Assembly (NCBI GenBank): GCA_013339895.1
Contig: JABACO010000016.1
Location: 7,362,420 to 7,426,419 of the forward strand
Length of the DNA: 64,000 nt
Source of the DNA: Ephydatia muelleri
Taxonomy: Eukaryota > Porifera > Demospongiae > Spongillida > Spongillidae
Direction: 5' to 3'
The notes under the pieces were generated by a model. It did no database searches. It was not told the origin of the DNA and saw only the letters and a list, made by a program, of their open reading frames with translations. A program made the translations under genes and the position numbers. How positions within the stretch are numbered: the first letter of the stretch is position 1; every line of letters starts with the position of its first letter. Positions 43,301-54,779 of the stretch are shown here, piece after piece.

Positions 43301-44493
43301 TACCTTAAGGCGAGCTCAAGATGTAGTGTACTGGCCAGGAATGAAGAAGGACATTGAGAAGGCGGTGAGAAGGTGTGCAGTTTGCGAGGAAAACGCCCCA
43401 GCACTACCGAAGGAGGAGTGCCGGGCTCATGAGATCATGGGAAGGCTGTGGGAAAAAGTGGGAATGGACTTGTTTCATTGCCGAGGGAAAGATTTTCTGA
43501 TCATAGTGGACTACCTCACAGATTTTTTTTGAGATAACCGAGTTGTTGGAGGTGACAGCCTCAGCGGTAGTCCAAGCATGCAAACAACAATTTGCCCGTC
43601 ATGGCATACCAGTGTGGGTACATACAGATGGAGGCTCACAGTTCACGGCCTGGGAATTTGCAAGATTTTCCAAGACCTGGGGGTTTCAACATACTCTGTC
43701 GTCCCCATACAACAGCCAGTCTAATGGCAAGGCTGAATCTGCCGTGAAGATTGCTAAACGGCTTATGAAGAGAAGCACAGACCCATACCTGGCTCTGCTG
43801 GAGTGGAGGAACACACCCACAATAGGTATGGGTTCCAGTCCTGCACAGAGATTGTTGTCAAGAAGAACAAGAGGGGCGGTTCCAATCGCGAGCAGTAAGT
43901 TGCACCCTGAAGTACAAACACACGTGTTAGAGAAGAAGGAGCAGAAGCAACACAAAATGCTGCAGTCAAGTGGAGGTGCAAAAAGAAGAGCACTACCACC
44001 GTTGGAGACAGGGAAGCCTATACTAGCGCAGGATATGCGTGCTTTCAAGACGCAGTGGAAGCGGGGGACATGTGTTAGTCAATTGTCAGACCGGTCATAC
44101 ATTGTTGACATAGAAGGCCAGCTGGTCCGTAGAAACCGACGATTCCTTAAACAGTCAGAGAACCCACCTGGGGAGGGAGAGTTGGTCGACAAGGACGAAG
44201 CCATAGATGGTGAAGTGATGAGAGAGATGGGGGAGGGCCAGACGGAGCAAACCCTAGACAAGACCACAGAGCAATTAGGTGTCGATAGCTCCCTGAACAC
44301 AGAGGAAGATACAGTTGAGCCGAGTACCAATGCTGAGCAGCCTGGAGAACCTAAAGCGTTCACCAGTTCTGGGAATGGTGAAAACCCTGTGCAAGTGTTA
44401 AGGGCAGACGGAGAAGGCAGCTCTGTCTACAAGACCAGAAGTGGAAGAGCCTCCAGAGTCCCCGCCAAGTATCGAGATTATGTTAAGATCTGA
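40351..44493 (+). CDS. gag-pol: Gag-Pol polyprotein with two frame breaks
   Basis: The open frame 40351-42999 (882 residues) carries gag, two zinc knuckles (about residues 234-267: C-x2-C-x3-H-x4-C and C-x2-C-x4-H-x4-C), an aspartic protease with DTAAT at about 320 (DTA in place of the usual DTG/DSG), reverse transcriptase with VADDVLVFG (about 602-610) and RNase H (QCDAST, IETDHKPL). The reading then shifts by -1 in the region 42960-42999. The frame 42999-43532 holds the integrase HHCC finger (HSSHQGI, CAVCEE) and first catalytic Asp (GMDLF). A run of eight T at 43523-43530 causes a second break. The frame 43543-44493 holds the remaining integrase residues (VHTDGG, GKAESA) and a tail. All catalytic residues are present. 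The breaks may be mutations, sequencing errors, or (for the first) programmed shifting. No chromodomain is seen. Confidence 0.9.
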
Positions 44494-44524
44494 ACAAACT
44501 GTGTTGTGTGTGTAGTAAATGTTG

Positions 44525-44535
44525 TTTAGGGGGGA
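44525..44535 (+). promoter_or_regulatory. Polypurine tract
   Basis: TTTAGGGGGGA lies directly against the 3' LTR, the expected position for plus-strand priming. Confidence 0.8.
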
Positions 44536-44656
44536 TGTTGGGAGTGGGCACGAGGGCTCTCGTGGGTATTTGGAGGTGTGCAATATTGCATTGATTTTGG
44601 CGTGCTCGAGGACATCTGTCTGCATCGGGTTTGTGGTTGGTCCTAGTACCATAACA
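44536..44656 (+). repeat. 3' LTR (121 bp)
   Basis: Identical to the 5' LTR as read. It is followed by the CGTGG target duplication. Confidence 0.95.
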
Positions 44657-44661
44657 CGTGG

Positions 44662-46230
44662 TGTGTCATTGCGCATATCAGGATGAGGTATCAAGATGTA
44701 GGAACGGACCGTTAACGTACGCAGTCGTAGAAGATACACACCGAGCGCACGTTCACGCCGATGAAAGATGTATTGAACCAAGGGCACATTACTAGCAACG
44801 ACACGCTCCTCCCACTCACACAGGCACCAATTGCACTATAAGGGCGCGCCCACCATTTGATGTTATTAAACATTATTGACGTCTAAATAATACAGCAAAA
44901 GTAATTAATTTTGTTGTTGATTCTCCTGCTCGCAAAATGAAAGCGAAAAATGAAAGAATGCATTATTTATATTTTAAAAATTAATTCAATTGCGTTAATG
45001 TTTAAAACAATCAAATACTTTACATGCGTTTTCAATGTACAGACGTGTATGGATGTCCGAAATTGCTGGACAAGTGTTTTTCTGCCCGAGGTTTTCGTCT
45101 TTTTCAATGAAATTTGGTATATTACTGGTACATCTATGTCTTCAACGTTTGTGTCTTACGCATTCAACTTCGGATCGAGCGTTACAGTTGCATTCATAAA
45201 AACACCACCATTTTAGGTGTGTTTATGTTAGGTCAGGTTTTTCCTCTTGCGAAGAATATAGCACTCAGGATTTTCAGATTACATTGTGCGATACGTGTAC
45301 TATCGAATTGGTTCCATTCACGGCCTGTAACGCTAAACGTAGCGTAGAAAACAAGCTCAAAAAAAAACAGTGGCTTGGTAACGTCGCCATTTTGAATAAT
45401 TAGACATGTAATGTTCTTATTTCTAAAATTTCCACGTGCATTCTCGATCCGTTCTAGCGCTTCATTAAAATGGCTCTCAAGCGCCCTGTTCGATCCGCAA
45501 AGCCTCCACTGTGAATCATTAAAGACAACGTGGAAAAGGAGCCCTGCGCACCTCTTGAGCAACGTAAGTGATCCACTGCTTGTGATCACGCGCTTTTAAA
45601 ATTGGGAGCATTTTTGAGCTTTAACGTACACTTTTAAACACCGACAAACGTAATAACTGTTGACAAGCTAAGGGAATTTAAGGGTGCCGCGCCTGTATAC
45701 GTACGTACATAACCACAAAGGATGATATGAATACAGACGTTACCCTCTGCATCTTATAAATGACATAACAATTGTATGTGTGGTGCGCGCATGAGAAGAC
45801 TGTTATCTAAGCCATAAACAATTAATAACCAGTGCATGGCATAATGTAAATAAATAACTATTTACTTTAATTAAAGCTAATTAGCGAAACCTAATTAATT
45901 GATCCGTGCTAATCTGCACACGATGTTTACAACCGTAATGGGTACACAATGACAATCCGTAGGTGGAGTACCATATCTTTGCAATTTGAGTGTTTTTTTA
46001 TTTATCTGCTGACCATAAAGAATTCTTGTTTAGAATGGTGTAACATCTTATGTATGGAGGACAATAAAATGTACAAGTGTTGTCAACCGATGATAAAGAC
46101 CATGTCTCCGAAGATGACTTGCTGCTAGGTAGTTTGGTCTTACAAGGGCCAAAAATATACAGCCATTCTCAAAGACATGAATGGTAATGTGTTTCATGTC
46201 TGAAAGTTTACCTGTTATTGCACCTGTTGC
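44662..46230. other. No recognised gene
   Basis: AT-rich. Open frames of 60-130 codons are present on both strands (for example 44950-45216 + and 45589-45233 -), but none shows a recognisable domain. Confidence 0.4.
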
Positions 46231-46289
46231 AGATAATTCAAAGGAACCTGAAAGTGATGATAGTGCTGACAAAGAGATTGTGGTACAAT

Positions 46290-46750
46290 CATAGCATTTT
46301 TATTGCTATGTAATTTACAACATGGTTTTTATGCAGCCCAGAGCGGCGGGTACAAATCAAAGGCAGTGATGAGAGCTGAAATAGTAGGTTGAGATATCAG
46401 TAGTTATTTTTAATGGCCTATAATGGGCAGTTAATAGCATGTCATATATAGATTCACACATTTCTTAGTATTTACACCGAAAAATTGTACATGTAATCAA
46501 AGAATGCATTTTTATGGCTAGAACTATAATAAAAAGCACAATTCACATCGCCTTGATCCCCTCACCACTGAATTGAGTAATGTTCAATTGTAATACATTG
46601 TTTGTGTTTACCTATACCTATGCCGTTGCTATGTAATATACAATATGGTTTTATGCAGCCCAGACCAACAGATACAAACCAGGTCTCAAAGGCAGTGCAG
46701 AAGGTATATGTTGAGAAATCAGTAGTTATTTTTAATGGCCTATAGCATGA
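46290..46750. repeat. Tandem duplication of an exon-like segment
   Basis: A segment of about 150 bp occurs twice (about 46291-46430 and 46618-46745). Shared marks are TTGCTATGTAAT, ATGCAGCCCAGA, AAAGGCAGTG and AGTAGTTATTTTTAATGGCC. Each copy contains a CAG acceptor followed by an exon-like piece; the second (46659-46703) is open for 15 codons, while the first has stops. Confidence 0.65.
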
Positions 46751-47269
46751 CACGATGTAATTTAAAATATTTCCTTTGCTTGTACCTAATTCTCTTATGG
46801 TAGATTGTTTTGATGCTAGGTTATAAACATGATTGTAGATGAAATTTATATCCTCTTGATGCCCCTCAACATTGAATGTTTAATTTTAGTAATAAACTTT
46901 GTTGTCTTAATTTACTAACTTGTATAAAGAAATTCACTTTGATCTTATCATAAGGTTCAAATTTATTGCACTGAAACACTCTGAAGTACAATTAATCTAA
47001 GGTGACCCTGCTTAGAAAGGCCCTTGCATTCTGATTCATGTAACTATTTCATTATATAATTTTATTTTTTAAGCTAATACATATTGTTAAAATTAATCAC
47101 ACTCTACAGCACAACCCAAGAAAACAGCTTAATCTGGATGAAAGCTCCAGCTCAGCATTGGTAATGATTTCAAGTGCCTTAATTTAAACTGTATTGAATT
47201 TCTGCATACATGTAGCATGGTGCTCTGATAAAAGCTACTGATGAGTTCCAGGCCATTAAAAATGTGATG
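46659..47269 (+). CDS. Possible gene made of tiny phase-0 exons
   Basis: Three short segments have CAG/TAG acceptors and GT donors and lengths divisible by three: 46659-46703 (PRPTDTNQVSKAVQK, ends at GTATAT), 47110-47160 (HNPRKQLNLDESSSSAL, ends at GTAATG) and 47216-47269 (HGALIKATDEFQAIKNVM, ends at GTAAGT). They would join in frame. No domain is recognised and neither a start nor a stop is known. Chance is possible in AT-rich sequence. Confidence 0.25.
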
Positions 47270-47925
47270 GTAAGTTATAAGGCACTGAATTAATAATTAG
47301 CCATACTTTGCAATGCGAGCGTTGCTTTTTATTTGCTTGCCTGGAAAATTTGAACAAGTATCAGAAGGGTGATTTTTGCTGGACACTGTTCCATATATTG
47401 TACCTGATCAAACCAATCTCATAAAACAGCAAAACCACCAGCAAGTCAGGTAGCACTGTGCCAATTAAATGTTTTCCGACCGTGTAGAATGCGTGTATGC
47501 ACTCTGCTTACACGTGTTTAACTCTTGCGGTAAACACGGTGTACACAGCAGTGGATAACTAGTGGAAGGAGACTGTCTTACACTCTAGTGTATAACTTAT
47601 GGATAACAACTGTGTAAAACGCCGTGTATGGAGATGATAACAAGCGTACAACAAGCGTATTTAGAGTGAATGCAACACGAAACTATCTCTGTATAACTCC
47701 GCATATTTATGACGCGTTGTGACGATCGCATATTCTTATTTTTATTTTTATAATAGTAGGAAAAGAAAATTAATCAAATCAAAACGTATATGCAGGTACA
47801 TTTAAATACAGTGCATGAGCACATGATCTGAGATGCCACCAAATTAAAGTCTCAGTGTTTGCGGCTAGGATTTCACCATCCAGGCTTGCAAACCAGCCGG
47901 GGCCTGTAACTGGAGAAGAGATCCA

Positions 47926-48156
47926 TCAATCCTTTCTTTCCTGGCCACTTTCCATGTGTCTGTCCCCGTCTATCCAGCTCATCCATCCAATTGTGTATTC
48001 TTCCGATCTCCAGCTAGGCCGTCTTCTTTCTATTTTCCCATCACCCGTAGTTTCTTCCTCCGACATCATGCCAATTGCAATGCACTTCCATGCCTCCATT
48101 TCTTCATTTGTAAGGAAGGACTTTACTGCGGCGCTCCCAAAGCTAGTTAATGACAC
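47926..48156 (-). pseudogene. Element ORF fragment (acidic, RRPSWRSEE motif)
   Basis: A minus-strand open piece with MSEEETTGDGKIERRRPSWR. Similar acidic MSDEE..RRPSWRS segments occur in transposon-encoded proteins of invertebrates. It is probably part of the decayed element around it. Confidence 0.4.
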
Positions 48157-48789
48157 TACATTCGTAACGCTATGATTATATCACAACGTACCCTTTGCTG
48201 CCTTGCTCGCGCGCTTATTCGTCTTTGGCGGTCGTCAGTAGCTATTTGAATAAATCAAACAAATGGAACAGAACATGTGACTTACACTGTACTTCTATTC
48301 CTGATGAAGTCTTACAAACTCCTTCGTTGTGGGGACTTTCCAAACTATATGCATGTGAATAAAACTTTTAGCAGAATTTACAAAAGCATGCTTGCTTACG
48401 GCTCTTCGGTTCTGAGTTGTGAACCTTCATCGAAAGATTTTAAAAGTTTGTGTATACACTGCTCTACTCGATTGAAAGCATGCATGCATTGAGCAAATGA
48501 ATGGCTGCTAATTTAGCTTGGCAAACCTGAAGACACAACGGAGTACGTCTTTTCCTTTTTGCAGGCTCTGCTGGGGCCTCTGATGTACAAGTCCCTTTAT
48601 CAGCCTCTAACGCCTGCACTTTGATTTCAAGGGTACTCAATTTCCCTCCATTTTTCATTCACTTTGGCCATCTCATTGGCGACAAGTGATTTGACGTCAT
48701 GATCTACTGGAGCTAGTGTTCTACTACCGCCAGAGATGACAGATCTTGGTGACGCGTCATTATAAGGAAGTGCTTTATTTACTGGTACA

Positions 48790-48813
48790 CACACACCGTG
48801 ACACACACACACA

Positions 48814-48852
<39 letters not shown>

Positions 48853-48905
48853 ACCGGCACACACACACACGCACACACACGCACACACACACGCACACAC
48901 ACCGG

Positions 48906-48937
<32 letters not shown>

Positions 48938-48958
48938 CACACAGACACGCACACACAC
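48790..48958. repeat. (CA)n microsatellite
   Basis: CA tract with ACACACCGGCAC interruptions, inside the second CACTA-like element. Confidence 0.95.
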
Positions 48959-49339
48959 TATCTGCGGAGGGTATTCTTGCCGGAGGTGTTACTTCACTTG
49001 TTTCTATTGAATATTAGAACACATGCAACATTGTATTCCATCACGTGTAACATACTTATGTGACAAATTCGAGACGAAGATCTTCCAGCTGATCCGTAAA
49101 ACGATTCAGCATTTTGCAGGCCTATCTCAGGTGAAAATTCATCGGAGTCGACGAAACTGTTAGGACCAGAATATAATGATCTTCTTGGCGAATACCTGTC
49201 CATCAAAAGACTCGAGCAGTCGATTTTCAATGAATCATACTCCGCAGCTGCCCATCCATGCGCACGTGCATTTCGTCATAATTTTCAAATTTCTAATTTC
49301 ACATCAGCTTTTATTTTTACCCTCGTACAAAACATGGAA

Positions 49340-49948
49340 GGACCAAATAAGCGATATAGATGCTGGATGTTTCAACAAGACTTATCATGATCTGTCTATT
49401 ACAGGCATATGCGACGAAATGGATGTTCCGCTTTGGTCAGAATGCCGACAAAGGAATGTCATACGACAAAGAATACTAATACATCACAAGAAAGAAATAA
49501 CTTCAGCGTTGATATGGAAGAAGAGAGCAGCGATATGGATAAATTTAAATATGTATGGTGATAAAATTAATGCAGTATTTGCATCAAACCATCATGCAAT
49601 TCATTCAAAGTGTTATGAAAGGTATTTAAATGACCCAGTACTTACTGCTTTGTCGGCTGTGTATCAAATACTAATATAAACCAATTTGAGCAGCCAGTTT
49701 CTCGCCGACATTTGATTTGCAGTGATATTGAAATACACCAAGAACGTTGTTCAGCAAAATCAAAATCTCAACGTTCTGCAGTGGTTATGGTATCCTGGTA
49801 TGATTCTGATGGGAAAGTCAACCTGCACACTACTGCATCATACATATTTGGAATTGTGCAGTATTTCTTGAAGCATGCATATCGTACTGATGTTTTGGAC
49901 GAACCCAGCGTGAAATATACTGACCACTTGTTTGCTAACGTTACTTGA
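49340..49948 (+). pseudogene. Transposase-like fragment of the second CACTA element
   Basis: Two frames. The first ends at 49679 and contains GICDEMDVPLWSECRQRNVIR. The second (49712-49948) reads AKSKSQRSAVVMVSWYDSDG, IFGIVQYFLKHAY and TDHLFANVT. The second resembles the C-terminal box of CACTA-type transposases, in which a strand-rich segment ends in .I.YF..H and FA.V.W. The frame break and short length mark it as a relic. Confidence 0.4.
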
Positions 49949-50411
49949 CGGCAAAAGTCAGCAATACAATCACGTTTGCAGTTGTGTCGTGTCACCATGC
50001 CCATCCCCGGCATAACAACAAGTTAAATTCTTGGTTATACGCCTTAGGATATACAAAGCTTATCCAGGTTGAATGTGGTCGTTATACGAAAAGTGTAAGC
50101 ACGTTATACGAAAAGTGTAAGCACGCAATCCACACCTCGGTGTATAACATGCGTAAGTAGACTGAAACGCTTGTTATACATCTAGAGCAACGCGCGTTAT
50201 ACACCATAGTGGATAACACGTGTACTTCGAGCGACTACACAAGTTATACATCAAATGTATGCGCAGCATGTACACACACGCGTACAACACGTGTATAACG
50301 GGCGGATACACCTTGTGGATAATTTCAATTTGGCATGGTGTAGTGGCATCTGATGCTCAGGCTGCAACTGGCAACTATCATGCAAAACCTGAAAAGTTCA
50401 TTTCGGTAATT

Positions 50412-51730
50412 AATCTAGGAATCCTTACTTTGGCGCGCAATCTAAGGATTGCGCAAAGTATTCTAGGATTGCGCACGTGATCTGTTCTGCGCTAAGCAAG
50501 AATTTGCGCGATCATAGCATTGCGCAGTACCATCTAGGAATCCTTACTTTGGCCCGCAAAGTAATTGCATAGTGAAGTCATATCACTACCTGTAGTGTAT
50601 GTTATTGTCAGCACATAAAATCTTTCTGTGCATATTGATACCAAACTGAAGCAGTTGTGACAGAGAACTATGAGTAGCCACGTCACAACCAGTCACCCGC
50701 GCGTGAAGCTACAAAGCCCACACACCTGTAATGAAACCACCTGACGACAGGCAACAATATCATCATAAGAGCCTGGCAGTCGACAGACACAATACAATTT
50801 AACCCCTTTTCACCTTGGATGACATGGGGGAAGCCTGCTGAACTTCTCTTTTTCAAAACAGGTTACAAGGTGGGTCCTCAGCTTATCCTGATCAAAAGTG
50901 ATTGTTTGCAAATCATCTCCCAGAGCAGCATGATAAGCGAAGGCTATGGCAAATGGGCCACATGCAGTCAAAGACTCCTTTCTGTTTTTTGCACAGGAAC
51001 ATGATGAACTGTCAGTCCACCATCCTCAACACTGCCCTTTACCTGCCCTCTTGTCATAAATCCTGACGATACAATGGAGCTCTTGTTATCTGTGGTTTCC
51101 ACATGTGACACACAAGGCATAAGGCTACATACCTGTCAATGGCAGATCTTGGCACACACTCGAACAACTTCCCCACTTTAGCTATTGTCTTCTTTGTGCC
51201 AATATGGCCTTTACTTGTTGCATGGACTCCATGGATGACATCATAAAAGTCCTCCACAAATGCAATACGCCTCCAGCAAGAGAGAATAGTGGTATCATTG
51301 GAGTTCTGCAAAATATAACTTGCTATGAACTGCTTTGATTAATATCTAGCATTGCCAAGCTAAATGTCTAAAACCCGCTTACACTAGCTTTTGCAGGCAT
51401 ACACAGCACATCCTTAAGTCCCAGAGCTGAATTGGATACGAGCTGAAACCCTTTGCTCTTCACCCTATGCTTGAACTTAGGAGTGTAGTCTTTCAGATCC
51501 CCTTCTTTCTTGAGCAGTCTGATAATGTTTTCACCTTTTGCTCTGGAGGTCGTTTTGCATCTTTGTTGTCATCATAAAAAAAATATATCTTTGCAGAACT
51601 CCTCAAAAATCTCTTTTTGCTTGTCCATCTTTCGCTCACCGTATTCCAGATTGCGTACATGCCAACAGATCACGTGCGCAGTCCTGGAATACGGTGCGCA
51701 ATCCTTGCGCCAAGTAAGGATCCCTAGATT
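50412..51730. mobile_element. Inverted-repeat element with GCGCAATC motifs
   Basis: The left arm (50412 to about 50490) and right arm (about 51660-51730) are inverted repeats of about 75 bp. Both begin AATCTAGGRATCCTTACTT and include GATTGCGCA and GCGCACGTGATCTGTT. A further copy of the terminal motif occurs inside at 50538-50572, and palindromic GCGCAATCCTAGGATTGCGC is at 51733-51752. An integrase-like relic lies within. No target duplication was identified. Confidence 0.6.
51054..51311 (-). pseudogene. Integrase zinc-binding (H2C2) fragment
   Basis: Minus strand: FYDVIHGVHATSKGHIGTKKT, ECVPRSAIDRYVALCLVC. The spacing H..H..C..C matches the N-terminal zinc finger of Ginger/gypsy-type integrases. 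The catalytic core was not found in frame. Confidence 0.5.
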
Positions 51731-52160
51731 GTGCAATCCTAGGATTGCGCAAATTCCTGCTTCGCGCGGAACATATTTCTTTTTCAGAAAGTGGAGTAAA
51801 TCTGCTTAACCTCAAAGCTGTGGACATTTTCAAATATTAATGATGCCTTATTTTCTGAAAAAGAGATGTCCACCTCCTGCTTTCAGAGGGGGTATCAAGT
51901 TCAAAGACCCCACTATCACCGAGAAGGGAAAGCTACTCGAAGGTACAATAAAACATAAAAATATCAAATGCACAAATGTTTTCCACACAATACACAGAAT
52001 GCATTGTGGTAAAATTTGGCCAGCAAGCATATCTTGATAATTGCTCCCAAATTCGCGACAAACTTAATCAGAAATGTAGAAAAAAGTGCCAAAGCCAGCA
52101 GCAAGTAGTAGCAAACGCCAGCAGCATCAACTATTTGAACTATGATGTAATACAATTGTT
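51731..52160. other. No recognised gene
   Basis: One open frame of 65 codons (51840-52037, +) without known domains. The 21-bp satellite begins at the right end. Confidence 0.4.
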
Positions 52161-52680
52161 ATGTCTGGCTTAGATGGATCATTGCAGGTCTTAGATGGAT
52201 CATGGCTGGTCTTATATGGGTCATGGCTGGGCTTTGATGGGTCATGGCTGGACTTAGATGGGTCATGGCTGGACTTAGATGGATCATGGCTGGACTTAAA
52301 TGGGTCATGTCTGAACTTAGATGGATCATGGCTGGGCTTAGATGGGTCATGGCTGGGCTTTGATGGGTCATGGCTGGACTTAGATCCATGGGTCATTGCT
52401 GGACTTAGATGGGTCATGGCTGATCATGGTGGGCTTAGATGGGTCATGGCTGAACTTAGATGGGTCATGGCTGGACTTAGACGGGTCATGGCTAGGCTTA
52501 GATGGGTCATGGCTAGGCTTAGATGGGTCATGGCTGGGCTTAGACGGGTCATGGCTAGGCTTAGATGGGTCATGGCTGGACTTAGATGGGTCATGGCTGC
52601 GCTTAGATCCATGGGTCATGGCTGGACTTAGATCCATGGGTCATGCCTGGGCTTAGATCCATGGGTCATGGCTGGAATTA
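52161..52680. repeat. 21-bp satellite array 5 (about 24 degenerate units)
   Basis: Same CATGGCTGGACTTAGATG family, more diverged than arrays 1-3, with GGGCTTTG and GGTCTTAT variants and four ATCCATGGGTC junction units. It lies next to a decayed reverse-transcriptase gene, as arrays 1-3 lie next to reverse-transcriptase tails. Confidence 0.95.
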
Positions 52681-52729
52681 GTTTTTTAATTTTATTTTTT
52701 TAATGGTACAAAGTAAGGTATGTAATGAG

Positions 52730-54430
52730 TTAAACAGATATCGAGGGAACCTTGGCTTCTGCAACAGCCAGATCAATCACGCTGGATCTGAATGCTTGCC
52801 CCTGTGATGATCGAGCACCTCTTAGGCACATGATGGAAGAGCGCAAGAGTGAGAAACTAAGGCAGCATCGTACCCAAGCAATAGTTGCGCCATAGTTTTG
52901 CTCTTGCTTGGTTGATAGAAGTGAGGCAAGTCCCTTGTACGTTACGGAGGCACTTCTCCCCATTCCTCCTGACGTGGTAAATACTAGTGGAGTGAAGAAG
53001 CCATGTTCTATTTCACGTACACGTTGGTCATGAGACCTCTGCTTTTGGCGTTCATGAAGGCGGTATGCTGATGGTAACTGCATTTTTTGATAGGAGGGAG
53101 CATTTGGATGGACAACACGTACACCAAAAAATGTCCTTTGATGACGATCACCCCAAAAACCTTGTGCGCTCACGTCAAGACGAGCACCATCTTCTGAATT
53201 TGAAGTTCCATGCGACAGCACTTCCCCAGTTAAAGCTTGCAGTGGTGGTTCTATACACACATTGGGACATACCTCAGTCAACAGGTTAGCTGTAAAATCC
53301 CTCAGATCGTTGTGGCGCACAGATGGAAAACCACCTGTCGGGCAGGTGAGTGCGTGATCTGCGTTGAAAGAACTGCCGCAGACACAGTGGCTTGGTAGGT
53401 GTGATGGTTGCCTATTGTAGCGAAGACACATGGCATCATGGAAAGCACCCTTGTGGAGTGCAAAACCATGATCACTGATTGGCAGGACTGAAAGCCAAGA
53501 TGAGGCACCCTTTTCACTATAGAGATCCATAGATCTCACATGGGCAGGAGGCAGGATAGCTTTGAGTCACACAATTTCAGAAGAGTGTAATTGTTGTCTC
53601 AGTGAGTGAATTGTTGCTATGGCCTGTTTTTGATCAACAAGGGTGGAGTGAAGAAGGTCCATGCACTGTAACAATAAACAGGAGACAAGAGGGGGCTGTG
53701 ATGTTTACAGATGAGGTGTATTCAAAAAAAGCTGATGCAGTGGGGTTAGGTAGGGCAAGACTACCAAGGCGTGCTGGAATGAAATGGAGCCTGATCGCAT
53801 CTTCAAGTGGCTGAAGAAATGAAGATATGTCAGGTAAGTTGCGAAGGAAGAAAGTCCAAAGTCCAGACACACCATGAACTGAACGGCTCCCAAGTGCTGC
53901 ACCAAGATGGCGCTTCCCTTCAGATATTATACCAATTCCTGTGCCAGAGAATAGTTCTTTTGCATCACGCTCATGTTGTGGTTTAACAATCAGCCATGTT
54001 TTCCCAGGATTGACAAAATATCCATAGGAGGGACCAGAAGATGACATGGTCCACCAGGCCTTAAGATTCAGTAATGTGCCACCTGCTGTAGCATCGTCGG
54101 CATACCAAACCTGCTTGGTGTTTGTGCTCTGCAATCAAGGGAACAGTTGCAATAGCATACATGGCCATGGCAAGAGGGTCTCCCTGGGTTGTTCCTTCCT
54201 GAGAGAAAAGAGTATCCCCATCTATGAAGAGAGAAGCATTTTCTCTGTATGTGTTTGTAAGTATAGTAGCAATTGATGGACATAGTTGGTGGATATTCAA
54301 GAGAGCCTTTACGGTTGAGAGAGTTGAATGCGTTGTCAGCATCAACAAGCAGGACAGCCTCCGTCATTGCATCATGAAAGATGCGACACATTGAATGTAT
54401 GGCAACTTCACATCCAGCTTCATATCCAGC
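52730..54430 (-). pseudogene. Decayed reverse transcriptase (non-LTR-like)
   Basis: Minus strand, three frames in order: [19 protein letters not shown] (54391 piece), [21 protein letters not shown] (54348 piece) and [20 protein letters not shown] (54134 piece), i.e. the polymerase core including the YADD box. A C-terminal piece, 53539-52730, follows with EKGASSWLSVLPISDHGFAL, PSHCVCGSSFNADHALTCP and EDGARLDVSAQGFWG. This is a family of reverse transcriptase found in cnidarians, molluscs and sponges. It is related to, but distinct from, the tails at 4953-8227. Frame changes near 54330, 54120 and 53600, and a missing block before DISSFLQPLEDAIR, show decay. Its upstream end abuts a gag relic at 54431. 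Confidence 0.75.
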
Positions 54431-54779
54431 CCCATGCCACTTTTACCATATCGTAGTTGGAGACAGTCCTGCACACTTTGAAGCCCTTTGTCTCAACGAG
54501 TCCATTTTGGTAGACTAATCGAAAGGGCTCGTCGTCCAGAAAAGATAACAACTCCTTCCCTCTGTCATTGTCAGCTATCTTAGCCTCTTCAGCATATGTA
54601 TCAAACCGCTTACATGCCGTCTGCACTTGCCAGGTTATCCGCACTCAATGCACTTTCCATGTTCTTAGAATTCCTAGCACCCTCTTGCTTTGTTCGCCAT
54701 GGAGATCAACTTCAGACACTAATGTAACAGGACTGGTTCCACCACCAACTGTCATATGCAAAAAAAAGACATCCTCTAC
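54431..54779 (-). pseudogene. Gypsy-type gag relic 1
   Basis: Minus strand: VGGGTSPVTLVSEVDLHGE and SKRVLGIL, then, after an internal deletion, FDTYAEEAKIADNDRGKELL and LLSFLDDEPFRLV. The first part is nearly identical in DNA to 62226-62340, so the two relics come from one retrotransposon family. The right end is cut by the insertion at 54780. Confidence 0.6.

Larger units (their letters stand above)
40188..44656 (+). mobile_element. Ty3/gypsy (Mag-like) LTR retrotransposon
   Basis: A complete 4.47-kb element. The LTRs at 40188-40308 and 44536-44656 are each 121 bp and identical as read. They begin TGTTGGG and end CATAACA, and are flanked by the 5-bp target duplication CGTGG (40183-40187 and 44657-44661). 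A primer-binding site follows the 5' LTR directly, and a purine tract precedes the 3' LTR. The polyprotein order gag, protease, reverse transcriptase, RNase H, integrase is that of Ty3/gypsy. The very short LTRs and an ADD version of the polymerase box fit the Mag lineage. LTR identity indicates a recent insertion. Confidence 0.93.
47454..50345 (+). mobile_element. Second CACTA-like DNA transposon, decayed
   Basis: The right end read on the minus strand is CACTACACCATGCCAAATTG. The left end is CACTGTGCCAATTAAATG, sharing CACT and GCCAA-ATT. Both subterminal regions (47478-47700 and 50040-50330) are packed with GTGTATAAC/GTTATACAC and GTGGATAAC motifs in both orientations, as expected of transposase-binding subterminal repeats. 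The inside holds transposase-like relics at 49176-49948 and about 47926-48156. No convincing target duplication was found. Confidence 0.5.
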
